From contig JACKPB010000003.1 in NCBI GenBank assembly GCA_024233875.1, positions 124,001 through 188,000 of the forward strand: DNA of 64,000 bases, in the 5' to 3' direction. Below the pieces are notes generated by a model that did not search any database, had not been told where the DNA came from, and worked only from the letters and a program-made list of their open reading frames with translations. This stretch comes from Leptospiraceae bacterium (GTDB taxonomy: Bacteria; Spirochaetota; Leptospiria; Leptospirales; Leptospiraceae). Every line of letters begins with the position of its first letter. Position 1 is the first letter of the stretch. Below are positions 1-7,441 of this stretch, piece after piece. Both the position numbers and the translations under genes were made by a program.

Positions 1-27
1 AAACAAAAGGCAAATTGAGGAGTTTTT

Positions 28-855
28 ATGCAACCATTGACAGAACAGGGTCAAAAACAAGTTCAGGACATAGCCAATCGACATTTTGTGAGTTATGATG
101 CAGCTATCACCCTATTGCAGGCCCTGGTCAACGGACAGGGGACAATGGCACAATTTTCTCACCCCGAATTGGGTGGTTCCGGACAATGGATGTTGGGTGG
201 GATGACAATGGTAGGAGATATGTTCAATAGTTCCCTAAAAGCCAAAGTAGAAGGTCTCTGTTATGATCTTTCCAACCTTCTTGCCAGTCAACCTTTCCGA
301 CCCGCCCCCACAAGCTTTCAGTCGCAGAATCAGGGAGGGGGTCAGCAGCAGCAACAGGGAGGTGGCTATGGAATGCAATCCAATCCCAATCAATATCCTG
401 CTGTGAGTTTGTTTATTCCGGGTAGCAGTGCCGGATGGTGGCCTGCTGATCTGGGCAATCCTTCTTCAACTGGATCTCAGAACAATGTCCGTTATGCGTA
501 TTTTCCTGATACCCACAGACTCGCTATTGAGATCAATGGAGAAATTTCCATATATGATACTCAAAATCATCAAATAGGTGGGGTATCACAACAACAGGGC
601 TCGGGCGGTTCTATATTGTTTACGAGTCAATTCGGAACTGTAGACGTATTGAATCTTCCTATCATCTCAGGAAAAGGTACACTTCGAGCACCGCAAATGG
701 ATTCAAATCCTACTCAAAACTTTCAGAATCAAACTTCTCCCGAAGAAGAAGATATTTTCTTAAAAATTGAAAAACTTGCTGAATTGAAAGCTAAGGGTAT
801 AATTTCCGAAGAAGAGTTTCAGGAGAAAAAGACAAATCTTTTGAACCGACTATAG
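28..855 (+). CDS. SHOCT-domain protein, function unknown
   Basis: 275 residues, with AGGAG about 8 bases before the ATG. There is no signal peptide. The N-terminal ~95 residues are uncharacterised; a Gln/Gly-rich linker (about 98-120) follows, then a middle domain (about 125-225). The last ~30 residues (KLAELKAKGIISEEEFQEKK) match the SHOCT (short C-terminal) helical domain, a putative oligomerisation or tethering module found on many unrelated bacterial proteins. Inference: a cytoplasmic scaffold-like protein; no enzymatic motif is visible. It stands alone, followed by over 300 bases of non-coding DNA. Confidence 0.85.
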   Translation: MQPLTEQGQKQVQDIANRHFVSYDAAITLLQALVNGQGTMAQFSHPELGGSGQWMLGGMTMVGDMFNSSLKAKVEGLCYDLSNLLASQPFRPAPTSFQSQNQGGGQQQQQGGGYGMQSNPNQYPAVSLFIPGSSAGWWPADLGNPSSTGSQNNVRYAYFPDTHRLAIEINGEISIYDTQNHQIGGVSQQQGSGGSILFTSQFGTVDVLNLPIISGKGTLRAPQMDSNPTQNFQNQTSPEEEDIFLKIEKLAELKAKGIISEEEFQEKKTNLLNRL

Positions 856-1183
856 ATGAAATAAAAATCTAGTCCTTCATTCAAACCGGATGTGAATAAA
901 CAATTCATCCCTAACTTATTATGACCTTCACAAATTTTTATCCGGATTTATTCCGGGTAAAATAAAATTCCATATAAGATCATCTTCAAAGTTATTTGAA
1001 TGTTTAAATTTGAATCCGGAATAAACTAGATTATCAAAACCGGGAAACTAAAACTGTTTCCCGGAACGGGTATTTGATCTTCAATTAGAAGCAATTGCTT
1101 GCTCATCAAATAATTTAGAAATTGCAATTCTTTGTATCATCGGGAATCTTATCCAAAATCTACAAAATCCCGGTTTTGACCTT
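856..1183. other. intergenic region with several inverted repeats
   Basis: No gene is seen here. It holds a perfect 9-bp hairpin at 1040-1064 (arms CCGGGAAAC and GTTTCCCGG, 7-base loop), a pair of inverted TTTATTCCGG-type arms near 949-957 and 1016-1026, and a 12-bp palindrome AAGCAATTGCTT at 1089-1100. These could form a structured leader for the barrel gene that starts at 1184, which has no clear Shine-Dalgarno, or termination signals for the upstream gene. No U-tract follows the 9-bp hairpin. Confidence 0.5.
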
Positions 1184-2695
1184 ATGAAATTGATATCTTC
1201 TTTATTCCTGATTTTGTCATATCTCAATTATATTTCCGCCCAAGAAATCAAATCAAATTTTGCCTGTGAAAAACCCGAAGAAAGAAAAGACTTACCTTTT
1301 TCTATTGATACATCAAAACATATGTGCAGAAAAGATATAGAAGATAAAAAAGAGGGTTGGTACACCACAGGTCTCCCCTTACTCAATTCTGATCCAAATG
1401 AAGGTTTTGGATATGGTCTGGGTATGTTTGTATTTCAAAATGGTTTTAAAAGTGATCCATTATTTGAATACACTCCTTATCGTACAAAAGTTTTTCTTCA
1501 ACTATTCAATACGACTAAAAATGCACAATATCACCAATTGAGTTTTGATCTTCCTTTTTTTCTAAACTCTAAATGGAGACTCAGGACTGATTTTTATCAA
1601 ACAATCACTCCTACTACACTTTACTTCGGTATCGGTGAGTCTTCAATGAATTCCTTATGGTACTACACAAAAAATCAACCCGGTGCAGAAATTGTAAACA
1701 ATGCTAATTATTCCGAGCAGGAACAAAATCTTCAATACATGAAGCCCGGAAGTAATGAAAGTCCTATTCGAATACATAATTCTGTACAATCAGGTTTTTC
1801 AGAAAGAGATAGTTTTCGTACAACAGATACCTTATACAATCGATACCATATAGAAATGCCCCAAGTAGCTATGAGTACAGAAAGATCCTTTTGGGATGGT
1901 AGAATCAGACTGGTTTCCGGTCTTCGTGGAGGAAAAAATATAATCAAAACTTTTGATGGCAAATGGGTAGACGCTAAAGACCCGTTACTGGACTCCTTTC
2001 CCATCAATAGCTCAGGTAAGGCTCCCAATGACAAAACCCGATTGACTGAAGATTGGGAGGCAAATAAAATACTTGGTTACTATGGTGGATATGTAAACAC
2101 TCTCAGATTAGGAATAGTTTTTGATACCAGGGACTTTGAACCCGACCCCAATAGGGGTGTTTTCTGGGAAGCCACTTTTGAAAAAGCCTCTAAACATTTC
2201 GGTTCAGATTTCAACTTCCAAAAATACTTCATTCATTCAAAATTTTTTTACAGCCCTTTTCCGAATCTTTTTCATAAACTTGTTCTTGCTTCACGATTTG
2301 GATTCATAGTTTCTTCTGGAGATGTTCCATTCTTTGAATATCGTAATATGTGGGGTACAGAAGGAAATATTTCCGGTCTCGGAGGTCTTAGAATTTTAAG
2401 AGGATACAAACAGGATAGATTTATTGGAAGGTCAATGGGATTTGGAAATCTAGAAATTCGATGGAAATTTTTTCAATTTCGATTGGGTGACGAACTTTTC
2501 GCACTTAATCTTGTTCCTTTTTTTGACTTTGGAAGAGTTTGGGACGATGAACATAAATTAGGTTTGATAGGATACAATTATTCGAAAGGATTGGGATTTC
2601 GTATAGCATGGAACCAATCTACTATCATAATGATCGACTATGCAATCTCAAGAGAGGACAGGCAACTATTTGTAAATTTCAATCATTCTTTTTGA
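1184..2695 (+). CDS. Omp85/BamA-TamA-like outer membrane beta-barrel protein without POTRA domains
   Basis: 503 residues with an N-terminal signal peptide (cleavage near ISAQ, residue 20). The C-terminal part carries GGLRILRGYKQDRFIGRS at about residues 399-416. This fits the (V/L)RG(Y/F) motif of loop 6 in Omp85-superfamily barrels. The chain ends in Phe, the usual barrel-insertion signal. The ~70 residues before the barrel are too short for a POTRA array, so this is a bacterial surface antigen (D15) barrel rather than BamA itself. Role is inferred only: outer-membrane channel or translocation. No strong ribosome-binding site is seen; the long upstream region is full of inverted repeats. Confidence 0.82.
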   Translation: MKLISSLFLILSYLNYISAQEIKSNFACEKPEERKDLPFSIDTSKHMCRKDIEDKKEGWYTTGLPLLNSDPNEGFGYGLGMFVFQNGFKSDPLFEYTPYRTKVFLQLFNTTKNAQYHQLSFDLPFFLNSKWRLRTDFYQTITPTTLYFGIGESSMNSLWYYTKNQPGAEIVNNANYSEQEQNLQYMKPGSNESPIRIHNSVQSGFSERDSFRTTDTLYNRYHIEMPQVAMSTERSFWDGRIRLVSGLRGGKNIIKTFDGKWVDAKDPLLDSFPINSSGKAPNDKTRLTEDWEANKILGYYGGYVNTLRLGIVFDTRDFEPDPNRGVFWEATFEKASKHFGSDFNFQKYFIHSKFFYSPFPNLFHKLVLASRFGFIVSSGDVPFFEYRNMWGTEGNISGLGGLRILRGYKQDRFIGRSMGFGNLEIRWKFFQFRLGDELFALNLVPFFDFGRVWDDEHKLGLIGYNYSKGLGFRIAWNQSTIIMIDYAISREDRQLFVNFNHSF

Positions 2696-2697
2696 AT

Positions 2698-2858
2698 AAC
2701 TCACATTACCTAAAGAAGCGAAATGTGAGGTTGCAGGGAGCCTGCCGGCAGCTTAGGCTATCGCCCAAACCCATATTTTTATTGATTTATTAGCAAAAAA
2801 TCATTTTGATTTTAAACTAAAAAAAATTAGAAAAATAAAATACTGCGTAAGATGAGTG
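2698..2858 (+). repeat. dispersed ~165-bp intergenic repeat, copy 1
   Basis: Nearly the same sequence occurs inverted at 8080-8246. Shared landmarks in order: a CACATT...AATGTG hairpin, the GC-rich core GGTTGCAGGGAGCCTGCCGG, a GGC-TATC-GCCC hairpin (shortened in this copy), the A-rich run AGCAAAAAATNATTTTGATT, AAAAAAATTAGAAAAATAAA, and CTGCGTAAGATGAGT at the end. It begins two bases after the stop codon of the Omp85-like gene. No open frame is conserved between copies, so it is a non-coding repeat (MITE/REP-like, or a structured RNA). The GC-rich core contrasts with the AT-rich flanks. Confidence 0.85.
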
Positions 2859-2880
2859 AATAATTGATTAGAAATAATTT

Positions 2881-3432
2881 TCAGTCTATTTTTAATTTCA
2901 TAGAAAAATCTACATAAATATCATCACGAATGGAAACAAAAAGAAGAGAAGGAGGCTCTATTCTGTGCTCTTTCAATGAAATCAAAAAATTTCCGGCAAA
3001 CTCTGAGATACCCTTTTCTATTTTGGTATTCTCTACCTTTATGATTCTCTCTACAGAGATCTGATTCAGAATGATCGTAGTTTTCAGTTCATAGCCGTTA
3101 CCATTCTGTATCAAACTATTTACACGAATTCCAATATTCTTCTCTTCGGGATATCGCAGGGTTTCTAGAAGATGAGAATCACGATTTCCATTCCCTGTTT
3201 TCATATCTAAAAAATTGCAATGAACCGAGAATGGTTTTTCTATTGAATATGTTTCATTCTTTCTTATTAGGTTCAAATCACTAATGATAGGATTTTTGCA
3301 ATTTCCCCTAACTGTTTTCACGGGATGTGTAATCGTAAAATTAACCTTGAATTCCTTAATTTGCTCCGGATGGGATTGGGCGAATGAATTGAATGAAATT
3401 AAAAGGAGCGCTAGTATTAGTTTTTGTATCAT
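2881..3432 (-). CDS. YceI-like periplasmic protein
   Basis: 183 residues with a signal peptide cleaved near FAQS (about residue 19). The order FTITHPVKTVRGNC, then SVHCNFLDMKTGNGNRDSHL and LRYPE, follows the YceI lipocalin-like fold (beta strand, V-x-G, then a RD-x-HL motif and a YP motif). YceI proteins bind isoprenoid-type lipids in the periplasm. It lies 9 bases downstream of a membrane protein with several His residues, like the yceJ-yceI pair of enterobacteria. AGGA lies 8 bases before the ATG. Similarity is diffuse, so the family call is good but the ligand is unknown. Confidence 0.72.
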   Translation of the reverse strand: MIQKLILALLLISFNSFAQSHPEQIKEFKVNFTITHPVKTVRGNCKNPIISDLNLIRKNETYSIEKPFSVHCNFLDMKTGNGNRDSHLLETLRYPEEKNIGIRVNSLIQNGNGYELKTTIILNQISVERIIKVENTKIEKGISEFAGNFLISLKEHRIEPPSLLFVSIRDDIYVDFSMKLKID

Positions 3433-3441
3433 CGAATTTTC

Positions 3442-4023
3442 CTAAAAGTAAAATGTGGCCAGAGATACAGTAAGAGCTGAAAATCCGGCCCATCCTATAT
3501 TTCTCATATTTTCCAAATCTCTGGCTTCTTCCAAATTGGAACCGAGATACGCCAGAGAAATCATAGCCGGTAAATGAATAAATATCATAGATTTATGAGT
3601 GAACATAGTAGTCCATCCTTCTTCGGGAACATCATTCAATCTACCCGGACTCAGAAAAGCCATAGTGGCTGTAGCCGAGTACAGAACAAAAGTCAGAGCC
3701 CCCAATTGACCGTGAGAACTATGACCTTCTTCTTCGAAATTCTTAATCGCATAGTACAGAAGTAGTTTGTCATTAGAAGGTTGGATAAGGTAAGATGTCA
3801 ATATTTGATTGGGAAGCTTGTCTCTCAATTCAAAATATCCATGTTCTTCTTTGTATTTCTGTTCACCAGCTATATTGGTTGCCAGCCAGGTTCCCCAGGT
3901 AGCAAGGCCCAATCCCTGATGCCAATTGAGATAAGACCTTCGGGAAGAGATTTCATCGGAAATCAAAGGGTTAGTTAAAGAATTTAGAAGAAACAAACTT
4001 AAAAGTAATATTTTTTTAATCAT
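3442..4023 (-). CDS. four-helix membrane protein, possibly cytochrome b561-like (YceJ-like)
   Basis: 193 residues from ATG; a TTG two codons upstream is also in frame. It has an N-terminal signal or membrane segment and about three further hydrophobic helices. His residues at the helix edges (H35 in NWHQGLG, H101/H104 in GHSSHGQLG, H143 in FTHK and H150 in FIHLPAM) could ligate haem. The next gene in the operon is YceI-like; in E. coli yceJ (cytochrome b561 family) precedes yceI, which supports a haem-containing membrane partner. This is inference from context and His positions. No clear Shine-Dalgarno is seen. Confidence 0.65.
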   Translation of the reverse strand: MIKKILLLSLFLLNSLTNPLISDEISSRRSYLNWHQGLGLATWGTWLATNIAGEQKYKEEHGYFELRDKLPNQILTSYLIQPSNDKLLLYYAIKNFEEEGHSSHGQLGALTFVLYSATATMAFLSPGRLNDVPEEGWTTMFTHKSMIFIHLPAMISLAYLGSNLEEARDLENMRNIGWAGFSALTVSLATFYF

Positions 4024-4164
4024 GATCAATAGTCCGGATTGGTTTCTATCAGTACCTCAATAGAAAGGATGAATATAAATTTGATATAGTAGTAAATGAT
4101 TCTGAAGAAAATTTACTTACTAAAAGTAGATTCGGCTCTTTAGGTAGTACTAAGCATTGATTCA

Positions 4165-4188
4165 GACACCGGGTACACCCCGGTTGTC
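4165..4188. other. hairpin between divergently unrelated genes
   Basis: GACACCGGG pairs with CCCGGTTGTC around a short loop, with one bulged base. No T-run follows on either strand. It sits between the SUKH-like gene and the start of the YceJ-like gene, and could end minus-strand transcription. Confidence 0.35.
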
Positions 4189-4231
4189 CGAACGAGATTC
4201 TACCCTAAGAATAGAGTAAATATGAAATGGA

Positions 4232-4627
4232 TCAATCCGGATTGTTTACGGATGAGATGGAGTTCACAACCACAGTGAACCATTCTAAAAAATTTGCATA
4301 TTTCTTTTCGGGAGAAGATGTACCCGGAACATGCACGAGGACAGGATAGTCAGAGGCCGGGTCGGTTGTATCAAAAAGAAATACATCATTGTTCCAACTT
4401 GCAAAGGCTATATGGTCATCACTGGAATCACTCAAATAGGGCTCAATGAAATGAAACGTTCCTTTGTCTATATCTCCATGAAGAAGAGTTTTTTTATAAT
4501 CTGAAGGTAGAATTTTGTTCAATTTCTTTTCATAATAGTCTAACATTTCCTGAGTGTATTTTGATCTTCCGATCACCAGCATCAAAGAATCGATTTTCTT
4601 CAAAAGATTATCTATATTTTCTTGCAT
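4232..4627 (-). CDS. SMI1/KNR4 (SUKH) family-like protein
   Basis: 131 residues from the ATG; a GTG one codon upstream is less likely because AGAGGT is better placed for the ATG. The pattern of E-x-x-LN-x-x-LPSDYK-x-x-L near residues 30-45, DHIAFASWNNDVFLFDTTD near 72-90, PVLVHVPGT, and a C-terminal aromatic helix (FLEWFTVVV) matches SUKH/SMI1-KNR4 proteins. Many of these are immunity proteins for contact-dependent toxins. No toxin gene is adjacent, so an immunity role is unproven. It is a single gene flanked by repeat-rich intergenic DNA. Confidence 0.72.
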   Translation of the reverse strand: MQENIDNLLKKIDSLMLVIGRSKYTQEMLDYYEKKLNKILPSDYKKTLLHGDIDKGTFHFIEPYLSDSSDDHIAFASWNNDVFLFDTTDPASDYPVLVHVPGTSSPEKKYANFLEWFTVVVNSISSVNNPD

Positions 4628-4791
4628 CACATTACCTCTATCTCAATATCTCACATTCATGGAAATGGGGTAAATCTTTCAATAAGTTTATCATTCATTG
4701 AAGAAACGAAATTTTCATAAAATTAGAATAATTACTATTTTTTTAGCACTAGCTATGTATTTCATATAAAAGTAGGTAACCATAAGTTTAT

Positions 4792-4897
4792 AGTCATTTT
4801 CAAAAAGATTAGCGTATTCATCATTAAATCAGCAATAAAATGCCTACTTACCTTAAGAAGAAATTCTCAAGTATTTATGAAAACCGGTATATACTAG
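4792..4897 (+). repeat. dispersed ~100-bp repeat, copy A
   Basis: It matches copies at 8499-8602 (same strand) and 20553-20650 (opposite strand). Shared blocks: CATTTTCAAAA, then a GYRTATTCAT-like block, AAATCAGCAATAAAATG, CTACWTACC, and TATTTATGAAAACCGGTA at the end. The spacing of the blocks is conserved while the bases between vary. It lies in the 364-base gap between the SUKH-like gene and the SET gene. No coding frame is shared. Confidence 0.8.
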
Positions 4898-4991
4898 TTT
4901 TCTCCATAAATGCTTCTATACTTTCAGAAATGAGTTTAAATATTATTTTTTTGAGTGAAATGAAAAGTATGAATAGAAAAACATTCAAAAT

Positions 4992-5471
4992 ATGAAAAAA
5001 GAGAAACCTCTCTACCAAACCAAAGATTTTACTGTCAGAAGAAGTCAGGTTCCCAATGCGGGATATGGATTGTACGTTAACCGTCCTTTTCAAAAAGGCG
5101 AATCCCTCGGTCCCTACAAGGGAAAACTCTTAACAATGGAAGAATGCAATCTGGACAAATATCTACCTTTATGGGGTCATATGCTTGACATGACGGGGAT
5201 AGAAGGAATAGAACCATACGTTGCACTGCATCCCTCTATTTCAATGGTTCTAAGATACATCAATCACGCCCCTACTTCTCTGAATGGAAAAAAAATTTCC
5301 GGAAAAAAATCCATAAATGTTGAATTCAATCAAATTGATAAACATCCCTACATAGAAATCAGAGCTATTAGAGATATAGAATCTGGGGATGAAGTGTTTC
5401 TAAATTACGGCAAAGGGTTTACCAATATGTTCATGAGAATGAACAAAGATCTTAAAAATTTTTACAAATAA
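4992..5471 (+). CDS. SET-domain protein (putative lysine methyltransferase)
   Basis: 159 residues, essentially a bare SET domain. The N-terminal motif is AGYGLYVNRPFQKGESLGPYKG. The SAM/substrate motif is RYINHA (residues ~90-95), followed by NVEF, and the closing motif is EIRAIRDIESGDEVFLNYG. These correspond to the GxG, NHxxxPN and ELxxDY signatures of SET methyltransferases, which use S-adenosylmethionine to methylate protein lysines. Here the second motif is N-H-A rather than the canonical N-H-S/D. The post-SET cysteines are absent. It lies about 520 bases upstream of flaB, but no substrate can be assigned. There is no strong Shine-Dalgarno. Confidence 0.88.
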   Translation: MKKEKPLYQTKDFTVRRSQVPNAGYGLYVNRPFQKGESLGPYKGKLLTMEECNLDKYLPLWGHMLDMTGIEGIEPYVALHPSISMVLRYINHAPTSLNGKKISGKKSINVEFNQIDKHPYIEIRAIRDIESGDEVFLNYGKGFTNMFMRMNKDLKNFYK

Positions 5472-5530
5472 CAATATAGATACAACTTGACGATCTAAGT
5501 TATGATTTAATTCTGGTAAATACTTCCAAT

Positions 5531-5604
<74 letters not shown>

Positions 5605-5637
5605 TTCATTTCTTCCCAAAAACTCACACACAACTTC

Positions 5638-5660
5638 TAAAAACCTAACCTTTCGGTTTT
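5638..5660 (+). terminator. possible weak terminator after the tRNA gene
   Basis: AAAACC and GGTTTT form a 6-bp stem, followed by TTGTTTC. It is weak, but it is positioned just downstream of the tRNA and upstream of the flaB promoter. Confidence 0.35.
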
Positions 5661-5866
5661 TGTTTCTCGATAATTAAATCATAGAGAAAAAAAACTTTCC
5701 AAATCAAAAAAAAGTAGTTAATGGAATCGGAAACCTATACGAAGAATAGATTAGGAAATTTTTTAAAAATATTTCATTTTTTTTCAACTCACAAAAAGCC
5801 CAAATAATAGAGATAAACCTCTAAATTCTCTTAAAAACTCTCAGAAAGCATCCATATTCTTTAAAT

Positions 5867-5893
5867 TAAACCTTCGCTATTGAAAACCGATGA
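5867..5893 (+). promoter_or_regulatory. sigma-28 (FliA) type promoter for flaB
   Basis: TAAA at 5867-5870 is followed by exactly 15 bases and then ACCGATGA (5886-5893). The class-3 flagellar promoter is TAAA-N15-GCCGATAA, so 6 of 8 bases match in the -10 region and spacing is exact. It predicts a transcript start near 5900 and a leader of about 95 bases for flaB. Confidence 0.75.
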
Positions 5894-5926
5894 TTAGATT
5901 GGGGTAACCCAAACCAGACACAATAC

Positions 5927-5950
5927 GTGAGAGTCAGGGATGACCCTCAC
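5927..5950 (+). promoter_or_regulatory. flaB leader hairpin 1, candidate CsrA-binding site
   Basis: GTGAGAGTCA and TGACCCTCAC form a 10-bp stem with one A-C mismatch around a GGGA loop (5937-5940). The loop region CAGGGATG matches the conserved core of the CsrA consensus (CARGGAUG), placed in a hairpin loop as CsrA prefers. It is paired with a second GGA hairpin over the Shine-Dalgarno. Confidence 0.6.
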
Positions 5951-5977
5951 AAACACATAAAAAAAATATAACATCAT

Positions 5978-5993
5978 GTTTCATGGAGGAAAC
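5978..5993 (+). promoter_or_regulatory. flaB leader hairpin 2 presenting the Shine-Dalgarno
   Basis: GTTTC and GAAAC form a perfect 5-bp stem with loop ATGGAG. The loop and right arm contain the flaB Shine-Dalgarno GGAGGA (5985-5990), and ATG follows at 5996. GGA in the loop again fits a CsrA site, so binding would block ribosome access. Confidence 0.55.
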
Positions 5994-5995
5994 TA

Positions 5996-6841
5996 ATGAT
6001 TATAAACAACAATTTATCTGCAATCAACTCACACCGAGTACTTAAATTCCAAAACGAAGAACTTTCTAAAAATATGTCTGTTCTTTCTTCTGGAATGAGA
6101 ATCAACAGAGCTGCTGACGATGCTTCCGGCTTAGCAGTTTCTGAAAAAATGAGAGCTCAGGTGAACGGCCTCAGACAGGCTGAGAGAAACACTCAAGACG
6201 GTATCTCAATGATCCAAACTACTGAAGGTTACCTACAGGAAACTGGCGATATTCTTCAGAGACTTAGAGTTCTTTCTGTTCAGGCTTCCAACGGTATCTA
6301 CACACCCGAAGACAGACAGATGATCCAAGTTGAAGTTTCTCAGTTGGTTGACGAAATTGATAGAATCGCTTCTCAAGCTGAGTTCAATAAAATGAACCTG
6401 CTCCAAGGAGATTTTGCAAGAGGATCCAGAGTTTCCTCTATGTGGTATCACATGGGTGCCAACATGCACCAGAGAGAAAGAGTTTATATCGGAACTATGA
6501 CTTCAGCTGCACTTTCACTGAAGCGTGGTGACGGAACTATCCTAACACTCTCTACTGCTGACTCCGCAAATGACTCTATCGGAACTCTTGATGATGCAAT
6601 CTACAAAGTAAGCAAGCAAAGAGCTAACCTCGGTGCATACCAGAACAGACTGGAGCATGCAGCTAAAGGTCTTATGAGTGCTTATGAAAATACACAAGCA
6701 TCTGAATCCAGAATTAGAGACGCTGATATGGCTGAAGAATCTGTTAACTTCACTAAAAATCAGATCCTCATTCAATCTGGAACTGCAATGCTGGCTCAGG
6801 CTAATGTTAGACCTCAGTCCGTTATGCAACTACTCCGTTAA
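5996..6841 (+). CDS. flaB: flagellin FlaB, periplasmic flagellar core subunit
   Basis: 281 residues, the usual length of spirochaetal FlaB. The N-terminal D0/D1 helices start MIINNNLSAINSHR and include LSSGMRINRAADDASGLAVSEKMR. The short central region includes ARGSRVSSMWYHMGANMHQRERVYIGTM, typical of Leptospira FlaB. The C-terminal D1/D0 helix has ASESRIRDADMAEE and ends NVRPQSVMQLLR. There is no signal peptide, as FlaB is exported by the flagellar type III system into the periplasm. It is monocistronic: its own sigma-28-type promoter and structured leader lie upstream and a strong terminator downstream. Leptospira usually has several flaB paralogues; only this one is in the window. Confidence 0.98.
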   Translation: MIINNNLSAINSHRVLKFQNEELSKNMSVLSSGMRINRAADDASGLAVSEKMRAQVNGLRQAERNTQDGISMIQTTEGYLQETGDILQRLRVLSVQASNGIYTPEDRQMIQVEVSQLVDEIDRIASQAEFNKMNLLQGDFARGSRVSSMWYHMGANMHQRERVYIGTMTSAALSLKRGDGTILTLSTADSANDSIGTLDDAIYKVSKQRANLGAYQNRLEHAAKGLMSAYENTQASESRIRDADMAEESVNFTKNQILIQSGTAMLAQANVRPQSVMQLLR

Positions 6842-6866
6842 TCAGGATTTTTTACTGATAACTAGA

Positions 6867-6896
6867 AAAGGCAGGAGAAATCCTGCCTTTTTTATT
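6867..6896 (+). terminator. rho-independent terminator of flaB
   Basis: A perfect 10-bp stem AAAGGCAGGA/TCCTGCCTTT with a GAAA tetraloop is followed by a T-rich run, 25 bases after the flaB stop codon. Confidence 0.95.
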
Positions 6897-7020
6897 TTCT
6901 CCCAAGCAAATCCAAAAAACCTAAATCTTATGAAATAAGGAACAATATCCTAGATTGAGCTTATTTTCAGAATGATCAAAGAAATTTCCAGGTGAAAACC
7001 AAAGATTTTAAAGTTGAGGA

Positions 7021-7341
7021 TCAATTCACTCCCGGGAAGGATGTTACGTACTGAATCTTTATGTCCGGAAAGGAATCAACAAGTTGTACTTTTACATCCG
7101 GAAAGGATGTAACAATTTTCCATTTTCCACATGAATCCGGAAAGCTACTCACTTTTTGTACTTTTAGATCGGGAAAGGAATTCACAACCTGAACTTTTAT
7201 GTCAGGAAAGGAAGTTACGATCTGTACATTTCCATACAATTTCTTTCCTTTGAATGTACAGGAAGAATTTAGTTTTCCGGAATGGACGGGTAGAGAATAA
7301 AAAAATATCGAAAGGACTAGAATGATTAGTTTGTTTTTCAA
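7021..7341 (-). CDS. secreted SFPD-repeat protein
   Basis: 106 residues from a TTG start with ACAGGAG well placed upstream; no in-frame ATG would keep the signal peptide. The signal peptide ends near residue 21 (PVHS). The mature protein is almost all repeats: the tetrapeptide SFPD/SFPG occurs at residues 44, 55, 66, 79, 90 and 101. The period is 11 residues, except 13 in the middle, where SCGKWKI is inserted. The repeat pattern is SFPD-hK-h-Q-h-V, which alternates like beta strands. Two cysteines (28 and 71) could form a disulfide. Small secreted proteins of this style occur in other Gram-negative phyla, but I know of no function. The nucleotide repeats are diverged, so it is not a recent expansion. 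Confidence 0.8.
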   Translation of the reverse strand: MKNKLIILVLSIFFYSLPVHSGKLNSSCTFKGKKLYGNVQIVTSFPDIKVQVVNSFPDLKVQKVSSFPDSCGKWKIVTSFPDVKVQLVDSFPDIKIQYVTSFPGVN

Positions 7342-7402
7342 AATAAACTCCTGTTTGTAAATAAGTTTTTGACTGTATTAGTTTAGACGGTGAGAGAAGT
7401 TG

Positions 7403-7432
7403 CAATAGACTCCAAAATTTGGAGCCTATTGA
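7403..7432 (-). terminator. hairpin terminator candidate after the helical lipoprotein gene
   Basis: CAATAGACTCCAAA pairs with TTTGGAGCCTATTG; the single mismatch becomes a G-U pair in minus-strand RNA. It lies 10 bases beyond the stop of the minus-strand lipoprotein at 7442. It has no U-run in that direction. Confidence 0.5.
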
Positions 7433-7441
7433 AAGAATTGA

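Noticed and set aside
2608..2793. 61-residue open frame over the 165-bp repeat (+)
   Set aside because: It starts inside the barrel gene and runs over the repeat; the frame is not kept in copy 2, so it is not a gene.
4165..4188. Possible bidirectional terminator near 4.17 kb
   Set aside because: Stem contains a bulge and no T-run on either strand; kept only as a hairpin with low confidence.
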